Source: Caenorhabditis remanei (lineage: Eukaryota > Nematoda > Chromadorea > Rhabditida > Rhabditidae). Taken from it: 64,000 bases of DNA. The notes below the pieces were generated by a model that was not told the origin of the DNA, ran no database searches, and saw only the letters and a program-made list of their open reading frames with translations. The position numbers were made by a program, and so were the translations under genes. The stretch is from contig NC_071329.1 in NCBI RefSeq assembly GCF_010183535.1, positions 2,108,001-2,172,000 of the forward strand, in the 5' to 3' direction. Shown here piece by piece: positions 27,401 to 40,460 of this stretch. The number at the start of each line of letters is the position of its first letter. Positions within the stretch are counted from its first letter, which is position 1.

Positions 27401-30400
27401 TTTAATAAAAAATAGTATGTGCACTCGACTTTTAATCGAAATTTGAAAACGTAGTTGAATATTCGACATTTATTGGAAAAACATTACTGAAACCCTGTCC
27501 GACCTGGTCCGGTAAAAAATTTTCGTCACTTTTTCAGTTTATGAAAGATTCCAGGTGACCGATTTTTTTGTACAGAGATATTTTACAATTTTACTTTATC
27601 TGGAACAGGAAAAAGTTGCGGAATGCCAAAAAAATGGTTTTTTTTCCGAGATTTTCGTTCAAAAACACAAATTTCAGAGGTTTTTTTTTTTTCTCCAAAT
27701 TTTGAATAAAAAACTAACCGATTTCAAATCCCGAACTTCCTCCTTGACTCGAATTGTTTCTGGCGTTTCCTGGCTCCTGAAATCCGGAAAAAAAATCAAT
27801 AATTTGTCAGAAAAGGGTGGCGGAAAAAGGTGAAAGCTGTCGAATAGGTGAACACATCTCTCTCTCATTTCTCACACAACAACAGGTCACATTAAAATGA
27901 AGTGCCGCCATATATAGGCAAGGGGGGATAGAAAAAGGACATGATGGGAAACAAGAGAATTCTGGAGAAGATGGATTCAGAAGACGTGGCAAGGCGAGAA
28001 AGAATAACGGAAAAAAGAAAAGAAGCTGGGTGGTCTAGTTATGGTCTGGTTGTGTTCAAGTGCAAATAGGAGTAGTAGAGTAGTACTTGAGAAAAAAAGA
28101 GACACATGGTTTATGGTTAAAAATGCGCTAAAATAATAGTTTTGACCAACTGGAAACTTAAAATTTGAAAAAAATCGGGCTATATGCCTTTAAAAACATT
28201 TATATCGAAAAAATAGGAAATATTTAGAAAACGAAGAATTGAAGAAAAATCTTTTCCGAGGGGACTACACGGCCGCGCGGAAAAAACTCTTCCACCAAAA
28301 TTGCCAAATTTTTCAGAAAATATGAAAGTTTTGGTTGAAATCGTGTGAGATTACGTCTAGTCAAATTTCCGGCTCAACATTTTTAGATTTCTTCTGAAAT
28401 TTGGGATTACCACCATTTTTACCATTGGGAAACAAATTTTTTGACCTTAGGACTCTCAGAATTCTCAGAATTCTCAGAATTTTTTTCTGGGATTTGAGGG
28501 ACTCTAGGGGACTGACTTCCAGTGAAACTACAGGTATCGTCGCGCCGTTTTAGAAAAAACCAACTATGAAGGTCTCAGAACTGCTGCTTCCCTTGAATTT
28601 AGCTACGCGTTGCAGTCGCGTCACGGCTATGGCTCAAATTCGTCAGATTTTCTTTAGTATCTGTAGAATTTTGACATTATTTCAAAATTTGAAGGCAGTT
28701 GGATTCATTTCCGTAAAATTACAGTTATAGTCAGACTTGTTCAGGATTTGAAAATTTTCAGCGATTTTAAGACATTCTGACATAATTTCGAGGCGCTACG
28801 GCCTAAAATTTCAGTCACGTTTTGAAACGTGGAAACAACACTAAGAAAAATAAGTTAATGGGACTTTTAAAAATTGATTTTCTTAAAACCTTAAGAAAAA
28901 AACTCAAAGTCTTAGGAGAAAAACTTAGGTGAACATTTAAAAAATGGCAAAAAACCCAAAAAAAGAAACCTCAAAGAAACCTGAATTCAAGTTGTAATAC
29001 ACATCATGATCTACCCCTAATTTTCTCGAAGCTTCTCCCCAGATGATGATGTTGTAAACACTGTACACCACCACCACACAAGAGAATAAGAAAGAAGAAG
29101 AAATAGGGGGGAAGAAGTGTTATTACGCATATACAAGGAATTTGAATAATTATTACGCCTCCTTCTCCTCAGCTACCGTTTGTTGTCATCTTCATCTGAA
29201 TATCGGGGCCAAGTTTTAGGTTTCACTTCTCCATCTCTCTCACGGGGAGGAGGCGGAGACGACGCAGAGACACCTTCCGATAATTAGTTTTGCGCCACAC
29301 ACTCACATCTCCATGAACTTCTTCTCCCCCCGACGTATTCTGAACGGTCTCCTCCGGGTAAACATTTGATGTGTGTCAAACGTGTTTATATAACCGTTCT
29401 TCTTTTGCCCTCTCGGTCAAAACGGACGGATAAACGGAAGGACTTATGAGAGGGGGGAGGTGAAAATATGATGGACAGTGGAAGCATGATGTAGGGGTAA
29501 TGAGATGTGACAGGTAGGTCAAAATGTTGGTTGTGGAGTTTTTTTTGGGGCGCGCCGCGGTCAAAACTTTGAATAGCTGTCAATATTGGTCCCTCAAATC
29601 CCAGAGGCAATCGGTATTCAAAATTTGTCTCCGAATGGTAAGAATGGTTATAATCCCAAATTTTTTCAGCAAGAGCATATTCGCTTTTAGAACTCGGAAT
29701 AATAAAACTTCGAATAATGCGCGTTTGCATTATTTATCTTTTTAAAGTAGAGCTAGAACTAATTTTCGGGGAAAAACTCGACCTAAGTTATTTTTTCGTG
29801 GAAAGGGCTTAAAGTTGGCCAAGATTTTTAAAATTCTAAATATTTCCTTCCAGAAAACAGGGCGTCACTCTTGCAGTAATCTTTTTGGCTGAAATACAAC
29901 ATGTTGAGATCGTGGCACTGGCTCATTACCTCAAGTTTTAATTATGTTATAGTCCTAACTTAAATCTTCATTTTTGTAGTTGACGGGTTTTTAATACGGG
30001 CGGTTCCAAAGGAGATACGGATTGACACTGTATGCCGGCTTCCCTAAAGGTGTCTTTCTTGAAAGGTTATCCATCCCAGCAGTATCACAAGTCACCCTAT
30101 CGTCCCAAAATGTTAGTGATTTTTTTAAACAAGACTAGACCTCTGTTTTCATTGTTGACCACTTTTTTGTACGGACACTCCCTAGAGAGGTGGAAATGTG
30201 ACTAGCCATATTTCACTAGAGACCGCCTGTGTCTTACTATTAGCCTAACGAATATTATTTTTCTGGCTTTTAGCACAGCTTCTTTAAAAAAAACTCAAAA
30301 TACGAACTTTGGACGATTTTTTCAAAAAACCATGATTCAGACTCAAAAATTTTCACAGATAATCTAGAAACCCAAATTCAGTGACCTTAAACTCCTAGAA

Positions 30401-33400
30401 GACACAAAAATGAAAGCCCAACGCTCTGATAATTCCAAAACATGGAAAACTTGGACTAGAGAAAATTTGATTAACTCAAAACGGGGCGGACCCTAAAACC
30501 TGGCCTATGTTACAATAATCATGTTCCAACATATTCTGACTAGGATAGACGTTTTTTGGCACTATCAACGGACGGCTATCAGGTCCGTAGTACGTCACGG
30601 ATATAAAATTCGTCAAGATCTACATTTTGGTATATTTTTAGCTTGCAAAACTTAGTTTGAAGACAGTTACGTGTCGGCCCGGCCTGCAACTATGATTACA
30701 AAATCTCAAAATCATGTCAAGAAGGGCGGATCCAAAAATGTCATACAACTATTGCAACCTAGTCTTAACAACCATGGAACATCTCCCCCATTTCCATGTT
30801 TCTTTGATGCTCTTCTTCCCTTTTCTTCATAAACTAGCCTTCATGCCAATATGAGCTTCGGAACACATGGAAACTTTTCTGAAGGCAGAGCAAGAAAAAA
30901 AACATGATCGGATGACACCCAAACAAAAAAAGAAAGGTGCGCAATGCGGAGAGCTGTCCATCATCATAGTGCGCGGTGCGCAGGGGATGCGCCTCGTGTT
31001 TCGATATGAAATAACAATTGGAAGGGGGATGAGTGAAGTGAGAAAAACCTCTCTCTTTCCATTTAATCGAGGGATGAAAATGAGACCGGTCTGTGTCTGT
31101 CCGGCAGGAGAAGTTGCGGGCACGTGTGGAAATAAGGAAGAATGGAATAGAGGAAGAGAGGAGGAAACTTAGAAGACAATGGCTAACTGTTTGGTAACTG
31201 ACTATGAGAATGAATGCGTTTTCTAGTTTACGCGGGAAAAATTGTGGGTGTTAGGAGGTACCTGGCTAATATCATAGTGGTTAAACAAACCATAAGACAA
31301 TATTTAGCAGTTTTTTTGGCTCAGACTTTAAAAAGGGTACCACAGCGTCCCTCCTGATAGTCTTAGAACGTCAAATGTTATGTACATAGGGGACAACTCT
31401 TTTATACGGATGGACGTCCAAAATTATATCTACCTATCTATGGACCGCCCGTACAAAAAAGTGGTCAACTACAAAAATGGAGCTACAGATTTATTCTAGG
31501 TTAATTCTGACCCCCGTGAAATAATAAAAGAAGGTATTGCGGGAACTCTTATTATATAAGTTTCGGTGAGAATAAGTGAACAAATTGAATAAAGATCAGA
31601 TTCCTACGATTAAGACTATGAGAAGATTATTTTTAATTATTTTATAACTGGGAAAAGGTCCCGCGAAAATAATTTTGCTCTGAGGGAAGTTCTCAAGCTC
31701 AGGTAGCTCAATCCAAACTGTTAATAAAGATCAAAATAGCTTTATAGTGTAAATTTTGTGAGTCCTATTAAGTTTTTCACCGAAAAAACGATTCCAGCAG
31801 TTAAAATAGCCGAAAAATGTATTTTTCTTTGAGTTGAAAATGTTCAACTTTGAGAGGGTGTTACGGTATCACAAATTGTCCCACAAAATAAATTATGTAT
31901 GTACCATACAGAGCAAAAGTAGATCTGTATTTTTGTAGTTGTCAACTTTTTTGTACGGACACTCCCTGGCAAGTTACAAAGCGACAAAGTGATTTCTCCC
32001 TCTCAGTGCAAAATACAGTGATTTTTAAGCTGTCCCTTAAAATGACCATAACTCTTCAGGGAGTATCCATATAAAAAAGCCGTCAAATACAAAAATGGAG
32101 ATCTAAATTAGGGCTATAACATACTCAAAATCTGAAAAAGTAGAACCACGTCGGGTACCAAGACAGTATCTCAAATATTGTAGTTTTAAGGCTCAAAAAA
32201 TTAGAAAAAAGCTCCTGCGAACAGAATTTTGACCTTAGAAAAGCTCCCAGCCTCACTTTTATAATTTTAATTGTTATTCAGGATTAAAAGTAGCTATGTA
32301 GGCAAAGTCTGACAAAAAATTTTAAGGGAAAAAATTGCCGTTCTAAACAAATGAAACTATTCCAACGGAACATATTTTCGAAAAATTGATGTGTCAATTG
32401 TTGCGAAACCTAGAACCTCCCTCCTGCCATATCTAGATAGAACTTTTCCGTTTTTCGTTTCTGACCTACTTCATCATCCTCTCTCCAAAAAACACCGTTA
32501 CTGGTTTTTCAACATTTAATCCAACACACGAAAAAGTGGAGTAGTGTTCAGGCAACAATTAAAAAAAGTTTTCAAATCCAAAAGACATCTGGTCGATAAA
32601 AAAGTTCAAGGATTCGAATTGTGGGGGTGTCTAACCAACATCTATCTAAGAGCCACCCGTGAAGGTTGATTCCTTTTGTCAAAACAATAGGGCGGTCCAC
32701 TTCCCATGACGCGCTCACACACGGGCGGTACAGACACACGTGTACAATAGAAACACTGTACGGGCGGGAAAATGATGAACGGAGGGGATGGCGGGCGGGA
32801 GAGGGATCAACTGGTTGCATACACCAAATGGCTCGGATTACCAACCGGTCTCGGTCAGCACGGGGGAACGAAGGGAACACCTAGGGGAGGTATGTGAAAG
32901 ATGAGATTGGGTGGAAGTGTGATGGAAATGAAGATAGAAAAAGAGGGCGAGAGCAAAGATTTGAGTTTTAAGGTGAAAACCTGAATTTTGTTATTAAAAT
33001 TCACAGAATACCCCTACAGAACCACTTTTGATCCTCCTATGCAATTTGGATTTAAAAATGTGAGCCTGAGAACTTTCCTACGGTCAAAACTCTTTTCTCA
33101 GGACCTTTTTTCCAATTTTCTAGCCTTAAAACTAAAATACTTGAGACACTGTCTTGGCGACCGAGGTAGTTCTTTTTTTTCCAGATTTTTAGTGTGTTAC
33201 AGACCTAGCCTAGACCTTCATTTTTGTAATTGATAACTTTTTGATACGGGCGGTTACTAGCGAGATACGCCTTAAAAACCAAAAATGTTTTTTCTTTTTC
33301 AGCTTATCCCCACAGTACCCTATTGTTCCAAAAATTTGTTGGTTAAGTTATAAAACAAGACTAGAACTCTATTTTCATAGTTGACACCTTTTTTGTACGG

Positions 33401-36134
33401 ACTATCACTAGTGAGGTATAACAAGTGGAAGTGAGACTTACCCGTACTTAGGTAGAGGTACAGAAAAACTGTCAACTACAAAAATGAAGCCCTTAATTTG
33501 GTTTGAATACCACTAAAATACTGGCGTTTTGGGAATTTGTGTAACGTTGCGGGACAGTTTCAAAAAAATTGCGATTTTACTAACGTTTTTCGAAAAAAAC
33601 GTGAAATGACATAATTTTTGAAAACTACGGATCGTCACAAACTGAAAAGCTAAAAATCAAAATTCTTTATAACCGAACGTTTCAAAATCAGGGCGTTTTT
33701 GCTCACAGTTTTGCTAATTTCAAAGCGTGCCGGTTTTAAAACGTCTTGGTTCTAAAATGATCGATTTTCAAAAAGTCCGGAGTCAGAAACTACAAATAAC
33801 CAAAAAAACTTTGCTTTTTTAGTAATCTGTTTCAAAAATGAGTCCGTTAATGAGCGTCACAGATTCAAAATATTTTGAAACGCTCGAATCTGAAATATCT
33901 TTTTTAAAACGCTAAGAAACCGAACACATCTCAAAAATAACTTAAAAATAAAATAAAATGAAAAGTTTCGAAATGTCTTGACGTTCCAAAACGTCACATC
34001 ATTCCAACACCAGGAACCTTCTTCAAAATGAAAACTTTGTCAAGATCCAAAATTTTAACGACTCGCCGTAATAATTTTTGATATCCTCCAGATGTGTATT
34101 AAGTATTCTTAAGTAAACACTTACTTCACATTACAAAAAGTTCAAAACGAAATAAATAAAAAAGCGTCAAAGACACGACAGGCGATTCTAATTTAGTTTT
34201 TAATTTCCATGACAAAGAGCTAAGCTCATATTTCACATTACGAACAGGAAAAGGCGTCAAACGTGCGACAGTCTGGTCTAAGATTATTTAAAAACGTCAC
34301 AAAACGTTCCAAAAAAAGAACAGAACAATACCAAACCTTTCAACTCTATACAAAAAGCGGCTAGGTATACCTCAAAAAGTTCACACCATACCACAACATA
34401 AACCGTGTGAGACCACCGTCTCCCCAAAGCTTATACACAACAAAGGGGACGGGGAGTGAAAAGTGCACACACACAATATATATTATGAACGGGAAACAGA
34501 CAGAGAGAGAGAATGGGTGTCTTCTTGTTTACCCAAAATTGGTGTCGGTTAGGGGGGAAGAGGGCTGGCAGCAGGAAGGTGTGGGGTGGTAGAGACGGAC
34601 AGGTGAAGAAGAGTGCTCTTTTAGGGAAGGGAAGGGGGGACTCGAGAGAGAAGGTATTATCGAGAAAAGTATTAATATGTGGCTAATGAGGTGAGGGAAA
34701 AGGGGGGGGGATGAATTGAAGGCTGATTTCGAGAGAAATTTTGAAAGCTTAGCAGAGCAGTCAGAAAACTTAGAATTTGGTGGAATGATATACATGTAGC
34801 TGACTGGAACCCCCCCCCCCCCTGCCTGGTACTAATCAAAACCGACCAGAAGGTCGTTGACATAACGGGCGGTTCGACAAGGAGCAGTAACCTAGAGAGT
34901 GGGCATAAACTATGTGCTGAAGACCCTTGAATTTTACGACCGCGGTGTCTTCCAGGCTTTAGAAAATTGTAAGCATATGTACAGTACTTTTGAGATCCCG
35001 TCACAGTGATTGTTCAAAAATGTCAAATTGGATTTCGCTGTGTTGACCAAATCAAGGGCTACATTTTTGTAGTTGACCATTTTTTGATACGGACGGCCGA
35101 TACAGAGGTACCGTCCGTCTTATCGTGGGCAGCCAGCTCTCTCTCTCTCTCACTGAGGGGCCTAGTTATAAACCTACCGTAGCTTTGAAAGGACAGCCTG
35201 TGCAAAAAAGTGGTCAACTACAAAAATGGAGATCTAGACTTGTTTCATAACATATTAAGTTTTTTAACTGATTGGATTATTCAAAAAGTCCCAGCGCACT
35301 ATCAAACTTTTGATATATTTACTGAAAAAACTTTTTTTTTTAATTCGACACACTATGAAACTCCCAAAACCGTACTAACCCCCAGCGGAAGAGGTAAAGG
35401 AAAACAAAAAAGGTGCCCTGACACGGTTAGAGTTCTAAAATCTGAGCAAAATGGTCAAAAACCCAAAACTAGAAGTAAAAGAGCCCAAGAGTCCCCGAAA
35501 TTCTCTATTTTGAAAGCAAAATTGACAAAACAGCGACGAGAAATGCGCGCGTGCCGGTAGGTCAACGTGACACACGGAGGTAAGTCTAGAAACTCAAGCG
35601 ACTTTAAAGACTTACCGTAACTCCCTAGGAACCGCCTGTACAAAAAAGTTGTCAACTACAAAAATGGAAATCTTGACTTTTTATATAGCATATTAAATAT
35701 TTAAACTGGTTGGATTACTCCCGACATTATGGCCCTCTGTCAAACTAAGCATATTTTCAAAAAAATCCACACAAACAATTTTTTTTTGAAAAAGTGCAAT
35801 TTTAAGAGTGCTGCACGGTGCCAACTGTTCCAAATTAATATTTGTTGTGTAGGTCAAATCTCGTTCTCCATTTTAGTAATTGATCACTTTTTGGTACGCG
35901 CGGTCCTACGAGAGTTAGAGTCTTGCAAGGGAGAAGTGTTCACCACAAAAACCTTCCTCATGGTTTCAAAACGTCTTCAGTTCCCAATTATCCCGGGATA
36001 TTTTTAATGTACCCAGACCACAGGAAGCACATTTCCCAAACTTTTTCAATTATTTACACCTGTCCCATTCATTTTTATTTTTATATACTTAATTGTCTCC
36101 GCCAGGTGAATACCAAATTCCGACTACAAACACA

Positions 36135-36140
36135 TTTATT
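36135..36140 (-). terminator. Candidate polyadenylation signal of glycerol kinase
   Basis: AATAAA on the minus strand about 200 nt downstream of the stop codon. Confidence 0.35.
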
Positions 36141-36341
36141 CACAGACGTGTCGGCGGTGTATCATGGCATTGTTGTATTACAGTAACCGTATAAAATAAA
36201 TGAGCAGGATAAGCTATTTACAGCAGCCTGGAAAAATCAGGCAAATGGGGGGGGGGGGAAAATTCATGTAGGTATCAATCATAGCTACTTGAATATTTCG
36301 AAAATGATTATAATAATTGTGAAAACAATGTCTGGGTTCAC

Positions 36342-39300
36342 TTATTGTGCCCATCCACACGATCGTTTGACGGCTTCCTTCCAGCGAGCCAGTTCGGCGC
36401 CTCTCCATTTCTCGTCTTTTTGTGGGGTGTAGCGGCTGGCCTGGAATTAACGAAAATTAGTTGGAAAATTTGAAAAATTCGGGTAAGGTTCAGTGTAGAG
36501 ACAGCTTTTTAGAGCAACGAAGTTATAGCAGTTTGAATTTTGAAAGCTGCGACGCGACCGCAATGCGTGAGTGAAAAAACTTTAAGAGCTTATAAGTCAG
36601 CCATTTTTAACTCTAAAGCCATGAAATTTTGCAGTTTGTAAATTTAGGCCATGTTTAAGCTATCGTCAAAATTTCAGGGTTAAATGTCGAAGGGGGGCGG
36701 AGTCTTGACATTTTTAAGTTTGGAGGAGGCGGGACTTTCAAATTGGAAAATTGACTAGATTTGCTTCAAAAGCCGAGAAACTTTGATGATTGCTACTTTA
36801 AGGCAATATTCAATCATTTTGGCAACCGCGCCGCGACCGCAACGCCCCAAACTCTAAAAATGACAAGTCACTCACCTCACTACTCTGCGACAAGAACTCA
36901 TCCAAACTGATCTGCTGTGCACCGATCCCTCCAGCCACCGCGGCTCCCCATCCCGAGATCTCCGAAATCTTTGGCGTCGCAATATCTCGCCCCATAATAT
37001 CCGCTTGAATCTCATTAAACAACTTGTTCGTGATCATTCCTCCATCCACTTTCAACGTTGTCACCTTCGTATCGTTCTCGAGGTCTTGCTCAACGGCCGC
37101 TATCATTTCCGCACTCTGGAACGCCACTGCTCGGAGAGCCGCTAAGCAGATATGCTCTCGTTGGGAGACCTGAGTGAGGCCGAGAATGGTTCCTCTCGCC
37201 GTTGAGTCCCAGTAAGGGGTGTACAGCCCGGTGAATGAGGGAACAAAGTAGACACCCGAAGTGTCCTTGACACTCCTGCATAGCTCCTCCATTTCCTTGG
37301 CATCCGATATAAATTTAAAGTTATCCCGTAGAAATCTCACAACATTCCCTCCAATGGATCCGGATCCTTCAAGCGCGTAGACTACGGGTGAGTCCGCGCC
37401 AAACTGGAATCCCACTGTAGTCAGCAATCCGTTTTTTGATATAATTGGCCGGGTGCCAATATTACACAACATAAACGTCCCCGTGCCATAGGTGTTCTTA
37501 GTCTGCCCTGCGTTTAGGCATTGGTGTCCTACCATCGCGGCTTGCTGGTCCCCGAGGCATCCGGATAAGGGGACACCCTCCAACGGGCCACTATTAAAGT
37601 GCCCATAGACCTCTGCGCTGGATTTTATCTCGGGAAGGATCTCCATGGGTAGATTGAAGAATTCACAGAGTTGTGTGGACCATTTTCTTTTGTGCAAATC
37701 GAGCAGTAAAGTTCTCGACGCATTCGACACATCTGTGACATAGGCGCCGGTAAGTTTCCAGATAAGCCACGTGTCGACAGTGCCGAACATTAGATTTCCG
37801 GCTTCGTAGGATTTCCGTACTTCCGGCACGTTCTCGAATAGCCATTTGAGTTTTAGGGCGCTAAAGTATGGGTGAATCGGGAGGCCCGTCTTCTCACGAA
37901 ACTCGTCCTTCGACTTGGAATTCGTTCTAGAAATTGCCTCATCTGCAAGTGAAGAAGTACGCGTGTCTAGCCACACGATTGCGTTGTAGAGCGGCTTTCC
38001 GGTTGTCCGGTCCCACACAATACTGGTTTCTGCAACGTTTCTAGTTGTGCCGTGGGATCGGGGGGTACTGTACCTCGCTGATTAGCCACCCCCACTGACT
38101 TAATCTCGTCCGCCGTGATACCAAGGTTTTCAAGTTTCTCGATTGTCTTATTGATGCACGTGACTACTGTATCGTAGATCTCCATTGGATCCATCTCGAC
38201 CCATCCGGCCGCTGGGAACAGTTGACGGACTTCGATCTGGAAAAGTGAGCTTGAAAGGTGTCACTATGCTAAAAGTTTTAAATTTTTCATATGTTATAGA
38301 GCAAGTCTAGTTCTCCATTTTTGTAATTAACAACTTTTTTGTAAAAGTAAATCCTGGGGAGTTACGGTAGCTCAAAGCTTGGGAATCCACATCTCCTTAT
38401 GGACGGTCCGTACAAAAAAGGTATAAACTACAAAAATGAAGAACGAGGCTTGACCTACATAGCAACTATAAATTTGAAACATTTGGCATCGTGCCCCACT
38501 CTTAAAATTGCATTTTTTTCAAAAAAAGTGTCAAATTTTGAAAAAAAAATTTGTTGGTTTTCGAAAATATGCCCAATTTGAAAGAGATCCATAGTGTCAG
38601 GAACCGTTCAATTAATTTGAGTTTTTGGTAAAGTATTAAACAAGACTAGATTGTCATTTTTGTAGTTGACAACTTTTTTGTACGGGCGGTGCCTTGGGAG
38701 ATACGGTAGCTCAAATTAGGCAGGGCGCATCTCCCTAGAGACAGCCGGTACAAAAAGTTGTCAACTACAAAAATGAAGATCTAGATTTGATCTACATAGC
38801 AAATAGTAATTTAAAATAAACAAACTGTTTTTGAGCTTGTTTTTGAGGTGTTTTCAAAAAAAAAGTTTTGAAATTATTTTTTTTGTTTTTTTTTCAATAA
38901 AAAATAAAGTTTGATAAAGTGCTGTGACGTGTGGAGTAATCCAATCAGTTTAAATTTTCAATATTTTATAAAACAAGTCTAGATCTCCATTTTTGTAGTA
39001 CTGTGAAAAAAATAAAGTTTGGCCAAGGATTTTCAAAAAAAATTTTCGCGCCCAAAACACTTTAGTGCATTTGTGAACTAAAGTGTTTTGGGCGCGAAAA
39101 TTTTTTTTGAAAATCCTTGGCCAAACTTTATTTTTTTCACAGTAGACAACATTTTTGTACGTGTCCTGGCTAGGGAGATACGGTGGGTCTAAGGCCAGGC
39201 CCCTTGGAGAGGGAGAACTCTGCCCGAGCTGACACAGATAAAACAGACGGTATCTCTCTAGCGGCCGCCCGTACCAAAACGTGGTCAACTATAAAAATGT

Positions 39301-40460
39301 AGCCCTTGATTTGTTCTACACGACTGAATTGATTTTTTTTTAAATTTAACATCTCTGAACAATGCGACGGGATCTCAAAGGTACTTTAACTAGCATTTGA
39401 CAACTTAGATAAGGAAATATCACACTTCAGTACTCTTCTAGGCGCACCCGTAATTCCCGAGTACGGGAGCATAACGGCCAAGTTTGAAATAAAAATTATA
39501 ATTAAAATAATATACGTGAGACCCGCAAAACACTTTTCGAATACTTTTTTTCATTTCCAAGAATTTTACATGATAGACAATGTTTCCCGATACCAAACCT
39601 GAGTTTTAAGATCATGAAATTCATAACTAACCAAATTCACGCAGCATTATTTTCTCATAATCGATTCACTGGTTTGCTCAGTTATCCCGCTGTCACATTT
39701 GAAACAAAATGTTGTGCGAGCAATTATTGAGTTCACTAAATTGAAGTATACAAATAGATAAAAAGAGAGTAGAAGGGAAGAGAAAGCTTCCGAGGGTCCC
39801 TATTTAAAGATGATCGCTACTTCCGGGGGTCGTTAGCCAAGAGGCGGGGCGAGAGCAAGCTCCAGGGTTTCCCTGTTTTAAGGTAATCACTACTTCCAGG
39901 GTGCTGAGCCTAGGGGCGGGGCGAGAGCAAGCTCCAGGGTTTCCCTGTTTTAAGGTAATCACTACTTCCAGGGTGCTGAGCCTAGGGGCGGAGCGAGAGC
40001 AAGCTTCTGGGCGTCCCTGTTTTAAGGTAATCACTACTTCCTGGGTGCTGAGCCTAGGGGCGGAGCGAGAGCAAGCTCCAGGGTGTCCATGTTTTAAGGA
40101 AATCGCTACTTCCAGGGTCCTAAGCCAAGGCGCGGGGTGAGAGCAAGCTTCTGGGCGTTTCTTCGTTGGAATTCACATTCCATGGCAAGCATAATAATTG
40201 GTAATGAACAAAAAAGTGGGAAACACGCGGTGAAAAAAACCTCACTGGCCTCACGTGGTCTACAAAATTCTGAAAAATTAATGTGGCCTTTATGCTCCCG
40301 TACTCAGGAAATACAGAGAGACCTCTTCTAGCCACGCCCTCTTCCAAATTAAAAAGTCTTACTGTACCTGATGACTGGTCACCAACTCTCCAGTGTCCGC
40401 CTCGAAAACCAGGAAGCGGCTCGACGAGGTGCCTTGATCGATTGCAGACAGGAGGACCAT
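36342..40460 (-). CDS. GK: Glycerol kinase (ATP:glycerol 3-phosphotransferase), complete, 4 exons
   Basis: Phosphorylates glycerol to glycerol-3-phosphate using ATP, feeding lipid synthesis and glycolysis; cytosolic or mitochondrial-surface in animals. Exons 40368-40460, 38074-38236, 36876-38029 and 36342-36440, introns 2,131, 44 and 435 bp; phases consistent, 502 aa, the normal family length. Start ATG at 40460: SAIDQGTSSSRF at residues 5-16 is the N-terminal phosphate loop. The 44-bp intron restores ANQRETSIVWD (about 82-92). FGGY signature 1 is seen as YFSALKLKWLFEN near 140, catalytic Asp in CLGDQ at about 246, YGTG near 266, ALEGSGSIGG, and KVDGGMITNKLFNEIQAD near 412-429; signature 2 (RGTILGLTQ...AALRAV) has Arg where Glu/Asp is usual. 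Ends RSCGWAQ. Candidate AATAAA at 36135-36140. Intron 1 is loaded with repeats. The C. elegans counterpart is R11F4.1 as I recall. Confidence 0.95.
39001..39142. mobile_element. Perfect palindromic MITE (66-bp arms, TA target site)
   Basis: CTGTGAAAAAAATAAAGTTT opens a 66-bp arm repeated exactly in inverse after a 10-bp centre (39,067-39,076). It splits a GTAGTTGACAAC repeat copy and is flanked by TA on both sides, so the TA was duplicated on insertion, as for Tc1/mariner-type elements. Confidence 0.75.
39788..40165. repeat. 72-bp tandem repeat, ~5 copies, GC-rich
   Basis: Unit contains AATCACTACTTCCAGGG, TGAGCCTAGGGGCGG and GCGAGAGCAAGCTCCAGGG. Starts of ATCRCTACTTCC fall at about 39,811, 39,884, 39,956, 40,028 and 40,101. 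The first and last copies are most diverged. Because 72 is divisible by 3, open frames appear on both strands inside this intron. Confidence 0.8.

Larger units (their letters stand above)
22600..36341. other. Gene-poor region upstream of the RhoGEF gene
   Basis: I see no supportable gene in these 13.7 kb. Open frames are short, lack splice-supported extension and mostly run through repeats. Contents: GGCCTAG repeats (22,840-23,165), tRNA-like modules (23,712-23,912), a fold-back (24,729-24,861), TCTGGCGCGCC-type repeats (25,655-27,400), GTAGTTGACAAC repeats (29,960-30,260; 31,380-31,500; 31,820-32,110; 33,190-33,500; 35,030-35,240; 35,620-35,900). 26,390-26,480, 29,030-29,350, 30,860-31,180 and 32,640-32,880 are less AT-rich and GA/CT-rich and may hold regulatory DNA or further non-coding 5' exons of the RhoGEF gene; nothing proves this. 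Confidence 0.4.
38237..40367 (-). other. Glycerol kinase intron 1, repeat-filled
   Basis: 2.1 kb. Holds GTAGTTGACAAC inverted pairs (38,290-38,440; 38,660-38,790; 38,960-39,300), a perfect 142-bp palindrome inserted in one of them, and a 72-bp tandem array. 39,320-39,780 holds nothing recognisable. Confidence 0.6.

Noticed and set aside
29317..29358. Possible start exons on either strand (minus ATGGAGAT|GTGAGT; plus MNFFSPRRILNGLLR|GTAAAC)
   Set aside because: Short, and phase compatibility alone has a one-in-three chance; nothing else supports either.
32572..32880. Minus-strand frame of 102 codons in a less AT-rich stretch
   Set aside because: No domain, no splice-supported partner exon, and an overlapping plus-strand frame is equally open; kept only as possible regulatory DNA.
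39804..40034. Open frames on both strands with repeated ITLKQG or CFKVITTSR
   Set aside because: Produced by the 72-bp tandem repeat, whose length is a multiple of three, inside glycerol kinase intron 1.
39788..40165. Regular direct repeats resembling a CRISPR array
   Set aside because: The whole 72-bp unit repeats with no variable spacers, and the host is eukaryotic.
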